From: Pseudoselenomonas ruminantium
Lineage (GTDB): Bacteria; Bacillota; Negativicutes; Selenomonadales; Selenomonadaceae
Assembly (NCBI GenBank): GCA_015058625.1
Contig: SVCA01000013.1
Coordinates: 1 to 64,000, forward strand
Reading direction: 5' to 3'
Length of the DNA stretch: 64,000 nucleotides
Of this stretch, positions 25,990 through 34,499 are shown one piece after another. The position numbers were made by a program, and so were the translations under genes. The notes under the pieces were generated by a model, which was not told the origin of the DNA, searched no databases, and saw only the letters and a program-made list of their open reading frames with translations. Position 1 is the stretch's first letter, and every line of letters begins with the position of its first letter.

Positions 25990-26604
25990 ATGAAAAAACG
26001 CAACAAAGATGCAAAGCGTAAGGCATTTTACAACGAGAAACGTGATTGCTACTTGTCTGTAGATGGGAAGTACTACTGCTACCGCACGTGGGACGAAACC
26101 GGCAAACGTTCGAGCATTCAGAAATTTGAGGTAGGTAAAGACCTGTCGGTAGACTTGAGCGTTTTTCTTGATGAATCCGACCATGACATGGATCTCAATG
26201 ACCGCTATGCAGATGAATGGCGCAATGATGTGTTTGATGCCAAAGTCACAAATTACGCTGCCAATCCTTATGATGGCGATGGTACGAACCCGTGGAACAC
26301 GATTGCTGACAAAGGTGGTAGCCCGGAAGATGTGTTATTCGCCGAGCCGAAGCCAGAAAATCCCCATGTCTCTCTGGTTAGACAAGTCATCGAAGAAAAA
26401 TGCACTGAGGCACAGCAGGATTTTTTCCATAACCATTTTGGAATGCAAAAGCAAATGGAGGAGATACGTCAGGAAGAGGCTGTAAGGACAGGCAAACTGC
26501 CGTCTCAAGTAGCCATGACGAATCGAAAAAACAAAATTCTCGACAAAGTAGCCAAAATCCTTGGTGTGGAGCGTGTCAAACGTTGCAAGCACAATAAAGA
26601 TTAA
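25990..26604 (+). CDS. Prophage-type protein, possible sigma-like C-terminus
   Basis: This 204-residue protein has a Lys-rich start (MKKRNKDAKRKAFYNEKRDCYL). The middle is acidic. The C-terminal part reads SLVRQVIEEKCTEAQQDFFHNHFGMQKQMEEI, then NRKNKILDKVAKILG. That pattern resembles sigma-70 region 4 or ArpU-type helix-turn-helix domains found in phages and plasmids. ATG 25990 is set by AAAGGA at 25975-25980. It follows the structured leader, which may control it, and is closed by a strong terminator. The function is a guess from the pattern only. Confidence 0.5.
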   Translation: MKKRNKDAKRKAFYNEKRDCYLSVDGKYYCYRTWDETGKRSSIQKFEVGKDLSVDLSVFLDESDHDMDLNDRYADEWRNDVFDAKVTNYAANPYDGDGTNPWNTIADKGGSPEDVLFAEPKPENPHVSLVRQVIEEKCTEAQQDFFHNHFGMQKQMEEIRQEEAVRTGKLPSQVAMTNRKNKILDKVAKILGVERVKRCKHNKD

Positions 26605-26624
26605 TCAATGCTCGGCGGTAAACT

Positions 26625-26661
26625 CAGCGGTCGGAGTCCTCCTACCGACCGCTCTTTTTTA
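26625..26661 (+). terminator. Intrinsic terminator
   Basis: The stem AGCGGTCGG / CCGACCGCT is followed by six T, just after the gene ending at 26604. Confidence 0.85.
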
Positions 26662-26734
26662 GGGGGTTAAGTTTTTCGGTAGTAAGTGAGGGGAAGAAAT
26701 ACCCTTTCCAATTCAAATAAAGGAGGAGATTCCA

Positions 26735-26938
26735 ATGTTGCCAAGTCATAAAGTCCGCATCAACATTGCGGACAAGCGCGGCAGTAAGCAGACGGTCTTG
26801 CAGAGCAGTCATGTAAGCATACCAAAACGCCTGTTGACATTTTTCTTCGGTGACTTCTGCGAGATTCTCGTGCTGACACCCGGCTCGTCCGTCAGAGGCA
26901 TCGAGATCAAGGAAATGCGTGGTGGTTGCGGTGATTAG
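26735..26938 (+). CDS. Small hypothetical phage protein
   Basis: This 67-residue protein beginning MLPSHKVRINIADKRGSK is preceded by AGGAGGAG nine bases before ATG. It is positively charged in the first half. No family is recognised. It overlaps or abuts the SNF2 helicase gene, and small proteins of this size often precede that helicase in phage replication modules. Confidence 0.5.
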   Translation: MLPSHKVRINIADKRGSKQTVLQSSHVSIPKRLLTFFFGDFCEILVLTPGSSVRGIEIKEMRGGCGD

Positions 26939-26948
26939 GGATACGACC

Positions 26949-28364
26949 ATGCCGATTACTGTGCCGCCATACGACCATCAGCAAAAAGGGTACGAATTTA
27001 CTCTCGGTCTGTATGGCGTGTTGCCGTCATATCTGCACAGCAACGGTGCAGCACTTCTGATGGAGATGGGGACAGGGAAGAGCCTTACTTCCATCGGCGT
27101 GGCGGGGACGCTTTATCAAGATGGTTACATCAATCGCCTCTTGATTGTTTCGCCGCTCTCCATCACCACCGTTTGGCTTGAGGAATTTGAGAAGTTTGCG
27201 GCATTCCCCTACACGCTGACTATCCTTGAGGGCAGCAGCGACAAGAAACGGAAAGCCATCGAAGAATTTTCTGGCTCCGGCCTTGAGGTTCTTGTAATCA
27301 ACTATGAATCAGCGTGGCGCTTGGAAAAGGAACTGGCTGCATGGAAGCCTGACATGATTATTTGCGACGAAGGCCACAAAATCAAGACCCACAACACATC
27401 GGCATCAAAGACCATGCACCGACTGGGAGCGGCTGCAAAATATCGGATGCTTTTGACGGGAACGCCTGTCACCAACAAAGCTCTGGATATTTTTTCGCAG
27501 TACAAGTTTCTGAATCCGGCGATTTTCGGTCGCAGTTTCTACACATTCCGCTCCCGCTATTTCTACATGACCGGGTACGGGCAACACACTCCCGTGATGA
27601 AGGATTCGATGGAAAAGGACTTCACCAGACGGCTTCATTCTATTGCATTCCGGGCAACCAAAGCCGAATGCCTTGACCTGCCTGAAACCACGGACATTGT
27701 CCGCAAGGTCGTTCTGGAGCCGAAAGCCATGAAGATTTATCAGCGGCTTGTAGAGGAAAGCTATGCGGAACTATCAAGCGGTGAAGTCACCGTCCCCAAT
27801 GTACTGACACGTTTGCTGCGGCTCAGTCAACTGACCGGGGGATTCCTTGGGAACGATGACAACAGCCGAGTGGAACAGGTCAGCAACGCCAAGCTGGCGG
27901 TGTTGGAGGATATCATCAACACATCGGTTCAGGAGAGCCAAAAGCTGGTAATCATCGCTCGTTTTGTGCCGGAGATACACGCCATCGAGAAAATGATGGA
28001 AAAGAAAGGCCTCCGCTACTCCCTCATCATGGGCGAGGTCAAAGACCGGGGCGAACAAGTCTGGCAGTTTCAGACCGATTCAAATGTTCCAGTATTTATC
28101 GGTCAGATAGCTACAGCAGGCATGGGGCTGACGCTGACGGCGGCAAGCACGATGGTTTTCTACTCGCGGGATTATTCAATGTCAAATTACGAACAATGCC
28201 GCGCCCGCATTCACCGGGCTGGGCAGAAATTCCCCTGCACTTACATCCACCTTATCGCCAAAGGTACGGTGGACGGAGAGGTCATGCAGGCTCTTAAAAA
28301 CAAAGCCAATATCGCCAAATCCCTGATTGATGATTGGCGCAAGGGCAAGAACCCGTTTGCATAG
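26949..28364 (+). CDS. Phage SNF2-type DEAD/DEAH helicase
   Basis: This protein of about 471 residues is an SF2 ATPase of the SNF2 class that phages encode near their replication genes. Motif I is MEMGTGKSLTS, motif II is CDEGHKIK, motif III is LLTGTPVTN, and motif VI is CRARIHRAGQ. The fold is complete, with two RecA-like lobes and no extra domains. ATG 26949 was chosen; a GTG at 26919 in the same frame also has a plausible AAGGAA before it. It is one of the few intact genes of the prophage remnant. Confidence 0.88.
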   Translation: MPITVPPYDHQQKGYEFTLGLYGVLPSYLHSNGAALLMEMGTGKSLTSIGVAGTLYQDGYINRLLIVSPLSITTVWLEEFEKFAAFPYTLTILEGSSDKKRKAIEEFSGSGLEVLVINYESAWRLEKELAAWKPDMIICDEGHKIKTHNTSASKTMHRLGAAAKYRMLLTGTPVTNKALDIFSQYKFLNPAIFGRSFYTFRSRYFYMTGYGQHTPVMKDSMEKDFTRRLHSIAFRATKAECLDLPETTDIVRKVVLEPKAMKIYQRLVEESYAELSSGEVTVPNVLTRLLRLSQLTGGFLGNDDNSRVEQVSNAKLAVLEDIINTSVQESQKLVIIARFVPEIHAIEKMMEKKGLRYSLIMGEVKDRGEQVWQFQTDSNVPVFIGQIATAGMGLTLTAASTMVFYSRDYSMSNYEQCRARIHRAGQKFPCTYIHLIAKGTVDGEVMQALKNKANIAKSLIDDWRKGKNPFA

Positions 28365-28376
28365 GAGGTCGTGAAT

Positions 28377-29318
28377 ATGGAAGAAGTCGTTTCCAATGAG
28401 ATGTTCGCATTGGCAGAGCGGTTGAAGGAACTCCGCGATGCTAAAAGCGCATCCGAGCAGAAAAACAAGGATATCAATGCCGAGCTTGATGAGGTGGAGC
28501 AGGAGCTTGCCAAGATGATGGTAGACACCGAAACCCAAAACTTCACCCGCGGTGGCACAATGTTCTCCCTCACCAACAAGCCCCGTGCATCGGCGGTGGC
28601 AGATTCCAAAGCCAAGCTGTACAGGGCATTGAAGCGCAAGGGGCATGGGGATCTCGGCGATGTCAACATCGGAGCCAACTGCTCTACCCAAGCCTTCAAG
28701 AATTACCTCTATCAGGATTTGAAACTGCCCGTCCTAAAGACCACGGGAACGAACCGCGAGGCGGCGGACGATATGACCATGATTCTTCTTAAAGAATGGT
28801 GCGACCAGAACCGCCCGGAACTGTCTCGGCTCTTTACCTTGGTGCAGGAATATCGCAAGTGGGGAAAGCTGAAAAGCACCTATATCGACGGCTATATGAA
28901 ATACGTCAACACGGTCACGGGACGCATTCACCCGGACATTTTCGCCCTTTCCACGGACACGGGGAGAATGAACTGCCAGCGTCCCAATTGCCAGAATATG
29001 CCCCGCAAGACCAATGACCCTATCGGCGTGAGGCATTTCATCAAGGCTCCAGCAGGGCACCTCATCTTTTCGCTGGACTTCTCCCAGATAGAACTTCGTG
29101 TCGGCGCATTCTACTGCCGGGACGAACGCATGATGGAAACCTACAGGACTGGTGGAGATATACACGCCACCACCACATCGGTCATTTTCGGAGTCACCTA
29201 CGAGGAAGCCCAGGACAAGCACAGAGCCGACTACAAGGAAAGGCGCACCATCACCAAAAACGTCAACTTCGGCACATTCTACGGCCTGTTCCCCAAGGGA
29301 CTGCAGCGGATATTTTGA
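28377..29318 (+). pseudogene. Chimera: phage small protein fused to polA fragment
   Basis: The first 110 or so residues (MEEVVSNEMFALAERLKELR, with TQNFTRGGTMFSLT) match a small protein that often follows the phage SNF2 gene. From LPVLKTTGTNREAADDMTMIL the sequence is family A DNA polymerase: DGYMKYVNTVTGRIHPD, STDTGRMNCQRPNCQNMP and motif A SLDFSQIELRVGAFY. It then hits TGA at 29316 just after NFGTFYGLFPKGLQRIF. The exonuclease domain, and the rest of the polymerase after this point, are gone. Two internal deletions explain this. The product may be made but cannot be a working polymerase. Confidence 0.8.
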
Positions 29319-29534
29319 AGTATCCTGAAGGGACTGCTGGAACGTCCATGGCTCAAGCCTGTCCTGCAGATCCACGACGAACTTACCTTCATTATTCCGG
29401 CAGAACGGCTTGATGATGCGGTGACATTTATCCGTGGATGTATGGAGGAGCAGCCCTTCCCGGAATTTGACTTGCCCCTTATCGCTGAAGCGTCCGCAGG
29501 CGTTACCTTCGGAACAATGGAAGAATTGGATTGA
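29319..29534 (+). pseudogene. polA C-terminal fragment
   Basis: Directly after the TGA, in the same frame, the translation runs KGLLERPWLKPVLQIHDELTF, which contains polymerase motif C (HDE). It continues to the normal PolA end (IAEASAGVTFGTMEELD). The fingers and O-helix between this and the upstream piece are deleted. The frame ends at 29534, just before the antirepressor gene. Confidence 0.75.
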
Positions 29535-29580
29535 TATGTGGCTGACCTATCGGCGTGACGGGGAGAAAGTGAGATATACC

Positions 29581-30366
29581 ATGACTGAGATTAAGATTTG
29601 GAACTTCGAAAATAGCACCGTGCGTACCTTGACCATCGATAATGAACCCTATTTTGTGGGAAGGGATGTTGCCGAGGTATTGGGATATGCCAAAGCGCGT
29701 AATGCGATTGCTGCCCATGTTGACGAGGAAGATAAAAAGGATGCCCCAATTCAGGGCACCCTTGGCGGTATGCAGGAAATGACCGTCATCAATGAGAGCG
29801 GTCTGTACAGCCTTATCCTCGGCAGCAAACTTCCCTCCGCTAAACGCTTCAAGCGGTGGGTGACTTCGGAAGTATTACCCTCCATCCGCAAACATGGCCT
29901 GTATGCGATGGACGATTTGATTGAGAATCCCGACCTTGCCATTAACGCTCTTACAGCTCTCAAAGCTGAACGGGAAAAGGCAAAGGCTCTGGAAAATACC
30001 GTAGCCGTACAGAATCAGCAAATTGCGGAACTTCGCCCCAAGGCCAGCTACTACGACGTGGTCTTGAACTGCAAAGACCTCGTCCCCATCAGCACCATCG
30101 CCAAGGATTATGGGTGGAGCGCCAAGCATATGAACTCCTATCTTCACGACCACGGCATCCAGTATAAGCAAGGAGACATCTGGCTGCTCTATCAGAAATA
30201 CGCCGAGCGGGGCTATACCAGCACCAAGACCCACACTTATCCGGGAAGCGACGGAGCGGTTCACTCCAAGATGCATACCTACTGGACGCAGCAGGGACGG
30301 CTTTTCCTCTACGACACCTTGAAAGCCGATAATATCCTCCCCGTTATGGAGCGTGAATCCGCTTAA
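29581..30366 (+). CDS. Phage antirepressor (BRO-N plus KilA-C)
   Basis: This 261-residue protein has an N-terminal BRO domain (IKIWNFENSTVRTLTIDNEPYFVGRDVAEVLGYA, then SGLYSLILGSKLPSAKRFKRWV) and a C-terminal KilA/ANT domain (KDYGWSAKHMNSYLHDHGIQYK, then GRLFLYDTL). Such proteins counteract phage repressors or act as regulators. MTEIKIWNF at ATG 29581 is the usual start; an ATG at 29536 overlapping the polA stop is an alternative. The gene appears intact, unlike its neighbours. Confidence 0.9.
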   Translation: MTEIKIWNFENSTVRTLTIDNEPYFVGRDVAEVLGYAKARNAIAAHVDEEDKKDAPIQGTLGGMQEMTVINESGLYSLILGSKLPSAKRFKRWVTSEVLPSIRKHGLYAMDDLIENPDLAINALTALKAEREKAKALENTVAVQNQQIAELRPKASYYDVVLNCKDLVPISTIAKDYGWSAKHMNSYLHDHGIQYKQGDIWLLYQKYAERGYTSTKTHTYPGSDGAVHSKMHTYWTQQGRLFLYDTLKADNILPVMERESA

Positions 30367-30446
30367 ACCGAAATAACATCTGTGCGAGACTCGGAGCATC
30401 GCTATCGGCGGTGTTCCGGGCGACCTCGCAGAATATGGAGAGATAT

Positions 30447-31289
30447 ATGTGTAAATTCAAAAATAGAGAGGGCTATGCCGACCATACGGCGGGAGCGGCG
30501 GTGAGCCAAGTGATGAAGGAATATCGGAAGGAACAACGGAGGAAGTTTGCCGCAAAGAACCGCAGGAAAATATATGTGGCGTCAAAATATGCCGGGGATG
30601 TACAGACCAATATCGAGAACGCCATCTGGTGCTGCCGATACGTTATTGACCGGGGATATATGCCCGTGGCAAGTCATCTTCTCTATCCGCAGATCCTTGA
30701 CGATAACATTCCCCGTGAGCGGGAAATGGGGCTGATGTTCGGTCTTGCCCTTCTTGCGACCTGCGATGAGGTATGGGTCTTTACGGATGGAGGAGAGATT
30801 TCCTCCGGCATGGCAAAGGAAATCGAGGAGGCAAAACGGCTGGGCATCCCGGTCAGAAAACTGGAAATGGGGAAAGCTGATATGGAAGTTACGGCAACGG
30901 ATGTACTGAACAGCCTGTTCAATCCCTCGGAGACCGTCTGTTTCCGTGTCTTTGAGGACAGGAAAGACGGTGTCTTCCACGGGGCAAAACTGGAATGTGA
31001 ATGCGGAAAGTACCTTGGCATCGAGGATACCCTCAAAAAGCACAACGAGCAGAATCGCGGCATCTTCTTCGTGGTGAACTACGGCGGTCATGATGATGCC
31101 GCTATCACCCGTATCAATGCCCAGTTTTTCGAGATGGACAGCGGCTCCTTTGAGGAACAGCAAGCTAAAATAGATGCTTTCCCTTTTACACCCTCCATGA
31201 TTATCCGCACCTGCAAGTCCCTGCACGTCTATTACTTCGTTGACAGCACGGCGAAGGTGACGCGTTCAATGTGTTGGAGGACACCTTGA
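30447..31289 (+). pseudogene. DUF4406-like protein fused to a truncated primase domain
   Basis: About residues 45-140 (KIYVASKYAGDVQTNIENA, then ATCDEVWVFTDGGEISSGMAKEIEEA) match the DUF4406 nucleoside-deoxyribosyltransferase-like fold. From about residue 160 (ETVCFRVFEDRKDGVFHG) it becomes a phage primase-polymerase N-terminal domain, ending abruptly at KVTRSMCWRTP. The continuation (FNVLEDTLTAHTPDY) is in another frame at 31271. A deletion has joined the primase to its linker out of frame. ATG 30447 follows GGAGAGA. Confidence 0.6.
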
Positions 31290-32020
31290 CGGCACATACC
31301 CCGGATTATTGCTCCACGGTTCAGCTTAATGTGACCTATGACAAGAAAGCCGAATGCCCTCGTTTCAAGCAGTTCCTGGCAGAATCCATGGGCGGCGATA
31401 TGGCGCAGGTGGCTCTCTTGCAGGAGATGCTGGGCTACTTCCTCATCCCGGTCAACTCCGCCCAGAAATGCTTTGTCATTGTGGGCGTGGCCAGCGCCGG
31501 GAAGTCCGTCCTCCTTCGTGTGCTGAACGATATCCTCCTTGGCAAACAGAATGTGTCTAATGTGTCATGGCAAGCCTTGAACGAGCGGTTCAAGACGGCG
31601 GAGCTTTTTGGAAAACTGGCCAACATCTTCGCCGACCTTCCCACGAAGAATATCGATGACAACGGCATCTTCCTGTTCGCCCTCCAAGGGCTGCGCCGAC
31701 TTATGGGCAATCACTATGTGTTCTCCGAAACGGATAAAAACCGTGCGGAACTCCAGCAGTATCGGGAGGAGTCCGACTCGGTGCTGTCCTTTGTCAAGGA
31801 GCATTGCGTTGTTTTGCCGGAGGGAGAAGGCAGCGTGGGCGCCACAGAGCTTTTCAATGCTTACAAGGGCTACTGCGAGGAATGCGGTCTCAAACCCTAC
31901 TCCCAGAAGTCCTTTGTGCAGCAGATGATGACCTCCTTCCCCCATTTGGAACGGAAGATTGACCGTATCGCCAAGCGACGTGTTCTCACCGGCATCAAGC
32001 TGGGAGAAATCCTTATGTGA
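31271..32020 (+). pseudogene. D5/P4-type phage helicase, internally deleted
   Basis: The frame begins inside the primase-helicase linker, then has the D5 N-terminal region and Walker A (VGVASAGKSVLLRVL). After FADLPTKNIDDNGIF the sequence jumps to LFALQGLRRLMGNHYVF, near the C-terminus. The Walker B and arginine-finger region is missing. In related proteins a GIF sequence occurs on both sides of this gap, so a deletion between short repeats is likely (an inference from family knowledge). The gene overlaps the previous frame by 19 bases and is probably non-functional. Confidence 0.7.
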
Positions 32021-32061
32021 CGGGGCTTCAGAGGTCTTTTGACATGATGAAAAAATGCGGT

Positions 32062-32180
32062 TTGGAACACGTGGAACACGAAAATCCCTATTTCTTTATA
32101 TATTATAAAAAATACACCTATATACTTTTTTATAAAAAAAGTATATAGGAATAGCTTTTCTCGTGTTCCATGTGTTCCAA
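32062..32180. repeat. 119-bp nested palindrome with GGAACAC repeats
   Basis: TTGGAACACGTGGAACACGA (32062-32081) pairs with 32161-32180 at 19 of 20 positions. Inside, CTATATACTTTTT (32118-32130) pairs perfectly with AAAAAGTATATAG (32136-32148). Each outer arm has two GGAACAC units, so four iteron-like copies exist. The block lies directly after the phage primase/helicase gene in AT-rich DNA, a common site for a phage replication origin. Confidence 0.55.
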
Positions 32181-32211
32181 CCCTTGTAAATAAAGGAAAG
32201 TGGTGAAACAC

Positions 32212-32505
32212 ATGAAGGAATCGGCAATCGTGAAATCAATCTTGGCGTTCCTCAAGACCCTGCCGGGGTGCTTCGCTTGGAAGGAGCATGGCGGGATGTA
32301 CGGCACAGCAGGAATCCCTGACATTATTGCCTGCATTGGCGGCAAATTCTACGGCTTCGAGGTCAAGACCGAGCGGGGAAAGCCAACGGCTCTGCAGGAG
32401 GTAACCATGCGGAAGATACAGGCGGCTGGCGGCATTGCCGTGGTGGTGAGGTCTGTGGCTGATGTCAAAGCTGTGCTGACGGAGGGGAGTGACGGCAATG
32501 GTTAA
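32212..32505 (+). CDS. VRR-NUC domain nuclease
   Basis: This 97-residue phage nuclease of the VRR-NUC (PD-(D/E)xK) class shows the motif order HGGMYGTAGIPDIIACIGGKFYGFEVKTERG: the catalytic Asp in PD, then E-x-K in EVKTE. The length is normal for stand-alone phage VRR-NUC proteins, which usually sit beside primase and SNF2 genes. In-frame GTG codons at 32200 and 32203 are alternative starts. It overlaps the next gene by eight bases. It looks intact. Confidence 0.85.
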   Translation: MKESAIVKSILAFLKTLPGCFAWKEHGGMYGTAGIPDIIACIGGKFYGFEVKTERGKPTALQEVTMRKIQAAGGIAVVVRSVADVKAVLTEGSDGNG

Positions 32506-32845
32506 TCCTTATGAGAGATTGGGAAACGGTATCATAGAACAAGCGGTGAAGGATTATCGGCGAGCAAGAAAATATCTGAAAAAACATCCTCGCACCGAGG
32601 AATTGGAGGCTGCTGTTGCCGCACAGATTGCCGAAAAGAAAAAGCGGCGGAAGGAACGGGTGAAACTCAACCTTCCCAGGGAGCGAGAGAAACGGAGCAA
32701 GGAAGAACGAATCTTGGACAACATTCGCAGTAACGAGCGGATGGTGTCTGAGACGGAGCAATTTTTCCTCTCGGGTTGGTTCACCGATTTGACCGAAATT
32801 AACGGAAAATGGCTCTTGGAGCGGCTCAAACAGGAGGTTGGTTGA
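32498..32845 (+). CDS. Hypothetical phage protein, charged
   Basis: This 115-residue, highly charged protein is rich in Lys, Arg and Glu, with a probable coiled coil over residues 20-75 (EEKKKRR-type stretches). It ends WFTDLTEINGKWLLERLKQEVG. GGAGGGGAG before ATG 32498 supports translation. It overlaps VRR-NUC and runs up to the ArpU-like gene. No family could be named. Confidence 0.55.
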   Translation: MVNPYERLGNGIIEQAVKDYRRARKYLKKHPRTEELEAAVAAQIAEKKKRRKERVKLNLPREREKRSKEERILDNIRSNERMVSETEQFFLSGWFTDLTEINGKWLLERLKQEVG

Positions 32846-32846
32846 T

Positions 32847-33251
32847 ATGAGTGTGAAGGAATTTTTAGAGCGGGCGCGGCATCTGGACGATGGCATCAAC
32901 TCCCAAATAGCGGAACTGACACACCTTCGTGATCTGTCCATGAAAATCAGCAGTAGCCGCTTGGAGAAACACATTGACCATAGCGCGCCGCAGGAAGCTC
33001 CCTTTGCCAAGTGGGTGGAGCGCATTGTGGACAAGGAGAAGGAAATTAACAATAACATCGACCGTCTTGTTGCCGTCAAGCTGGAAATCAGCGACTACAT
33101 TGGCACGGTGGAAAGTGTCGAGTGGCAATGCCTCCTCCGCAACCGCTACGTCCTTTGCAAGCAATGGTCTGATGTTGCCGATGCGATGGGGTACAGCGTC
33201 AGCACCGTCAAACGGCTCCATAAAAAAATCTTAAAAAATCTCGAAAGTTGA
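32847..33251 (+). CDS. ArpU/DUF1492-like phage transcription regulator
   Basis: This 134-residue protein has an N-terminal helical part (SVKEFLERARHLDDGINSQ) and a C-terminal helix-turn-helix: ECQCLLRNRY-type helix (here EWQCLLRNRYVLCKQWSDVA) then GYSVSTVKRLHKKILK. This is the pattern of phage sigma-like late regulators (ArpU, DUF1492). In related prophages it sits just before the HNH-terminase block and switches on late genes. ATG 32847 follows GGAGG. Confidence 0.75.
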   Translation: MSVKEFLERARHLDDGINSQIAELTHLRDLSMKISSSRLEKHIDHSAPQEAPFAKWVERIVDKEKEINNNIDRLVAVKLEISDYIGTVESVEWQCLLRNRYVLCKQWSDVADAMGYSVSTVKRLHKKILKNLES

Positions 33252-33333
33252 TACGTTTTGACCCTCGTTGACCTTTTGACGCATTGGGCTTGACATGATA
33301 TCATGTACCATAGAAAAGTGTAAAGAAATCATG

Positions 33334-33368
33334 ACCTCCAAGGGGAGCAATCCCTGCGGAGGTTTTTT
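33334..33368 (+). terminator. Hairpin before the HNH gene
   Basis: ACCTCC-AAGGG / CCCTG-CGGAGGT closes a small loop followed by six T. It could stop early transcription between the regulator and the HNH gene. It overlaps an extended reading frame, which argues for the HNH start at 33394. Confidence 0.6.
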
Positions 33369-33393
33369 CATGCCCAAAATCGAGGTGAATACG

Positions 33394-33831
33394 ATGCCAA
33401 CGAAACCGAAACGCCCCTGCCGATACGGCGACTGTTCGAATCTGACTGACAGCAGGACAGGCTACTGCGAGGAACATCGCGGGCTGATGCAGAGGCACTA
33501 CGAGCATTTCGCCCGTGGCTACAATCAGCATGAGCGGTATGGAAGTTCGTGGAAGAAAATCCGTGACCGATACATCACGGCGCATCCGCTCTGTGAGGAG
33601 TGCCTTGGTCTGGGAAGAGCAACCGTGGCAACGCTGGTGCATCATGTGAAGCCCCTTGCCGATGGCGGCACGAATGACGAGAGCAATCTTCGGAGTCTGT
33701 GTGCCAGTTGCCATGAGAAGATTCATCGGCGCAAGAAAAAAAGACGGCTGCTGATAAGCCGTCAAAATAAATCGGAATGCGTCCCCGTGCGGGAAGCGGT
33801 AAGTATGATTCTTTCTTTGTCTACTGCATAA
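33394..33831 (+). CDS. Phage HNH endonuclease
   Basis: This 145-residue HNH nuclease of the kind found next to phage terminase genes has the HNH core LCEECLGLGRATVATLVHHVKPLADGGTNDESNLRSLCASCHEKIH, with four zinc cysteines and the catalytic His pair. MPTKPKRPCRYGDC begins at ATG 33394 after GAGGTG. The last 25 or so residues (after HRRKKKRR) look unrelated to the family and overlap the relE gene on the other strand. The 3' end has probably been cut and extended into foreign sequence. No terminase follows. Confidence 0.8.
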   Translation: MPTKPKRPCRYGDCSNLTDSRTGYCEEHRGLMQRHYEHFARGYNQHERYGSSWKKIRDRYITAHPLCEECLGLGRATVATLVHHVKPLADGGTNDESNLRSLCASCHEKIHRRKKKRRLLISRQNKSECVPVREAVSMILSLSTA

Positions 33832-34034
33832 ACAAGCAGCCAGTCTGGTTCAACATGACACTCGCGGAAGCCTTTATAATCTCCGGTCAAATCATGGTCA
33901 CGATTCTTTTCCGGTAGCGGCTCTTCGGCACGAAGTTTCTGCAAGATCTCGTCCAGCTTCGATAAATCATAACCCCGCTTGCGGATGCGTTTTAAGTCTT
34001 TCTTAAACTGCGTAGTGGTTACTAAGTCAAGCAT
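33762..34034 (-). CDS. RelE/YafQ-family mRNA interferase toxin
   Basis: This 90-residue toxin cleaves mRNA on the ribosome when free of antitoxin. LDLVTTTQFKKDLKRIRKRGYDLSKL, PLPEKNRDHDLTGDYKGFRECHVEPDWLLVYAVD and the C-terminal ASRTGTHSDLF are typical of YafQ. The His and Asp residues and the terminal Phe of the active site are present. GGAGG six bases upstream favours ATG 34034. It overlaps the antitoxin by eight bases. Confidence 0.9.
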   Translation of the reverse strand: MLDLVTTTQFKKDLKRIRKRGYDLSKLDEILQKLRAEEPLPEKNRDHDLTGDYKGFRECHVEPDWLLVYAVDKERIILTASRTGTHSDLF

Positions 34035-34320
34035 GGGCATCCTCCGCATCCATGTCCGCTAAAATGTCATTCAAGGAACTGTAGCGTTTTGCCTCGACTT
34101 TTCCAGCCATGATGTCCCGTGCTTCCTGCATGGCCATCACAGTTTCACGATTGTATCGTGGCTGCTTGGGCTGGAACGGAAAACCACCTTCCATGATGGA
34201 TGCATGAAGAAAGACATTGATAGCGTCGGTGACCGAGATGCCAAGGCTGGAGAATACGGCATCGGCTTGGGCTTTTATATCCGGCTCGATGCGAAGGTTG
34301 ATGTTGGCTGTCTTAGGCAT
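34027..34320 (-). CDS. RelB/DinJ-family antitoxin
   Basis: This 97-residue antitoxin begins MPKTANINLRIEPDIKAQAD, the ribbon-helix-helix DNA-binding half, followed by SLGISVTDAINVFLHASIMEGGFPF. Its C-terminal tail wraps the toxin. AAGGAGG lies before ATG 34320. It represses its own promoter in known systems. The pair sits within the prophage remnant and may help keep the island. Confidence 0.9.
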   Translation of the reverse strand: MPKTANINLRIEPDIKAQADAVFSSLGISVTDAINVFLHASIMEGGFPFQPKQPRYNRETVMAMQEARDIMAGKVEAKRYSSLNDILADMDAEDAHA

Positions 34321-34341
34321 GATAATCCCTCCTTTGAGAGT

Positions 34342-34370
34342 ATTGTAACGCAAAAGTGAAACAAATGCAA
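34342..34370 (-). promoter_or_regulatory. Promoter of the relBE-type operon
   Basis: Minus strand TTGCAT (34365-34370), a 17-bp spacer and TACAAT (34342-34347), 22 bp before the antitoxin start. Confidence 0.6.
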
Positions 34371-34499
34371 CACTAAAATGGGGAGGGACGGGCGAAATCT
34401 CTGTAACCCTGCCGCACCATGACCGGCACGGGCTCACGCGCACAAAAAAGGCGGTTCAAACGGGGTATTAACCACGGGGAGGTGAAACGATGGCGAAAG

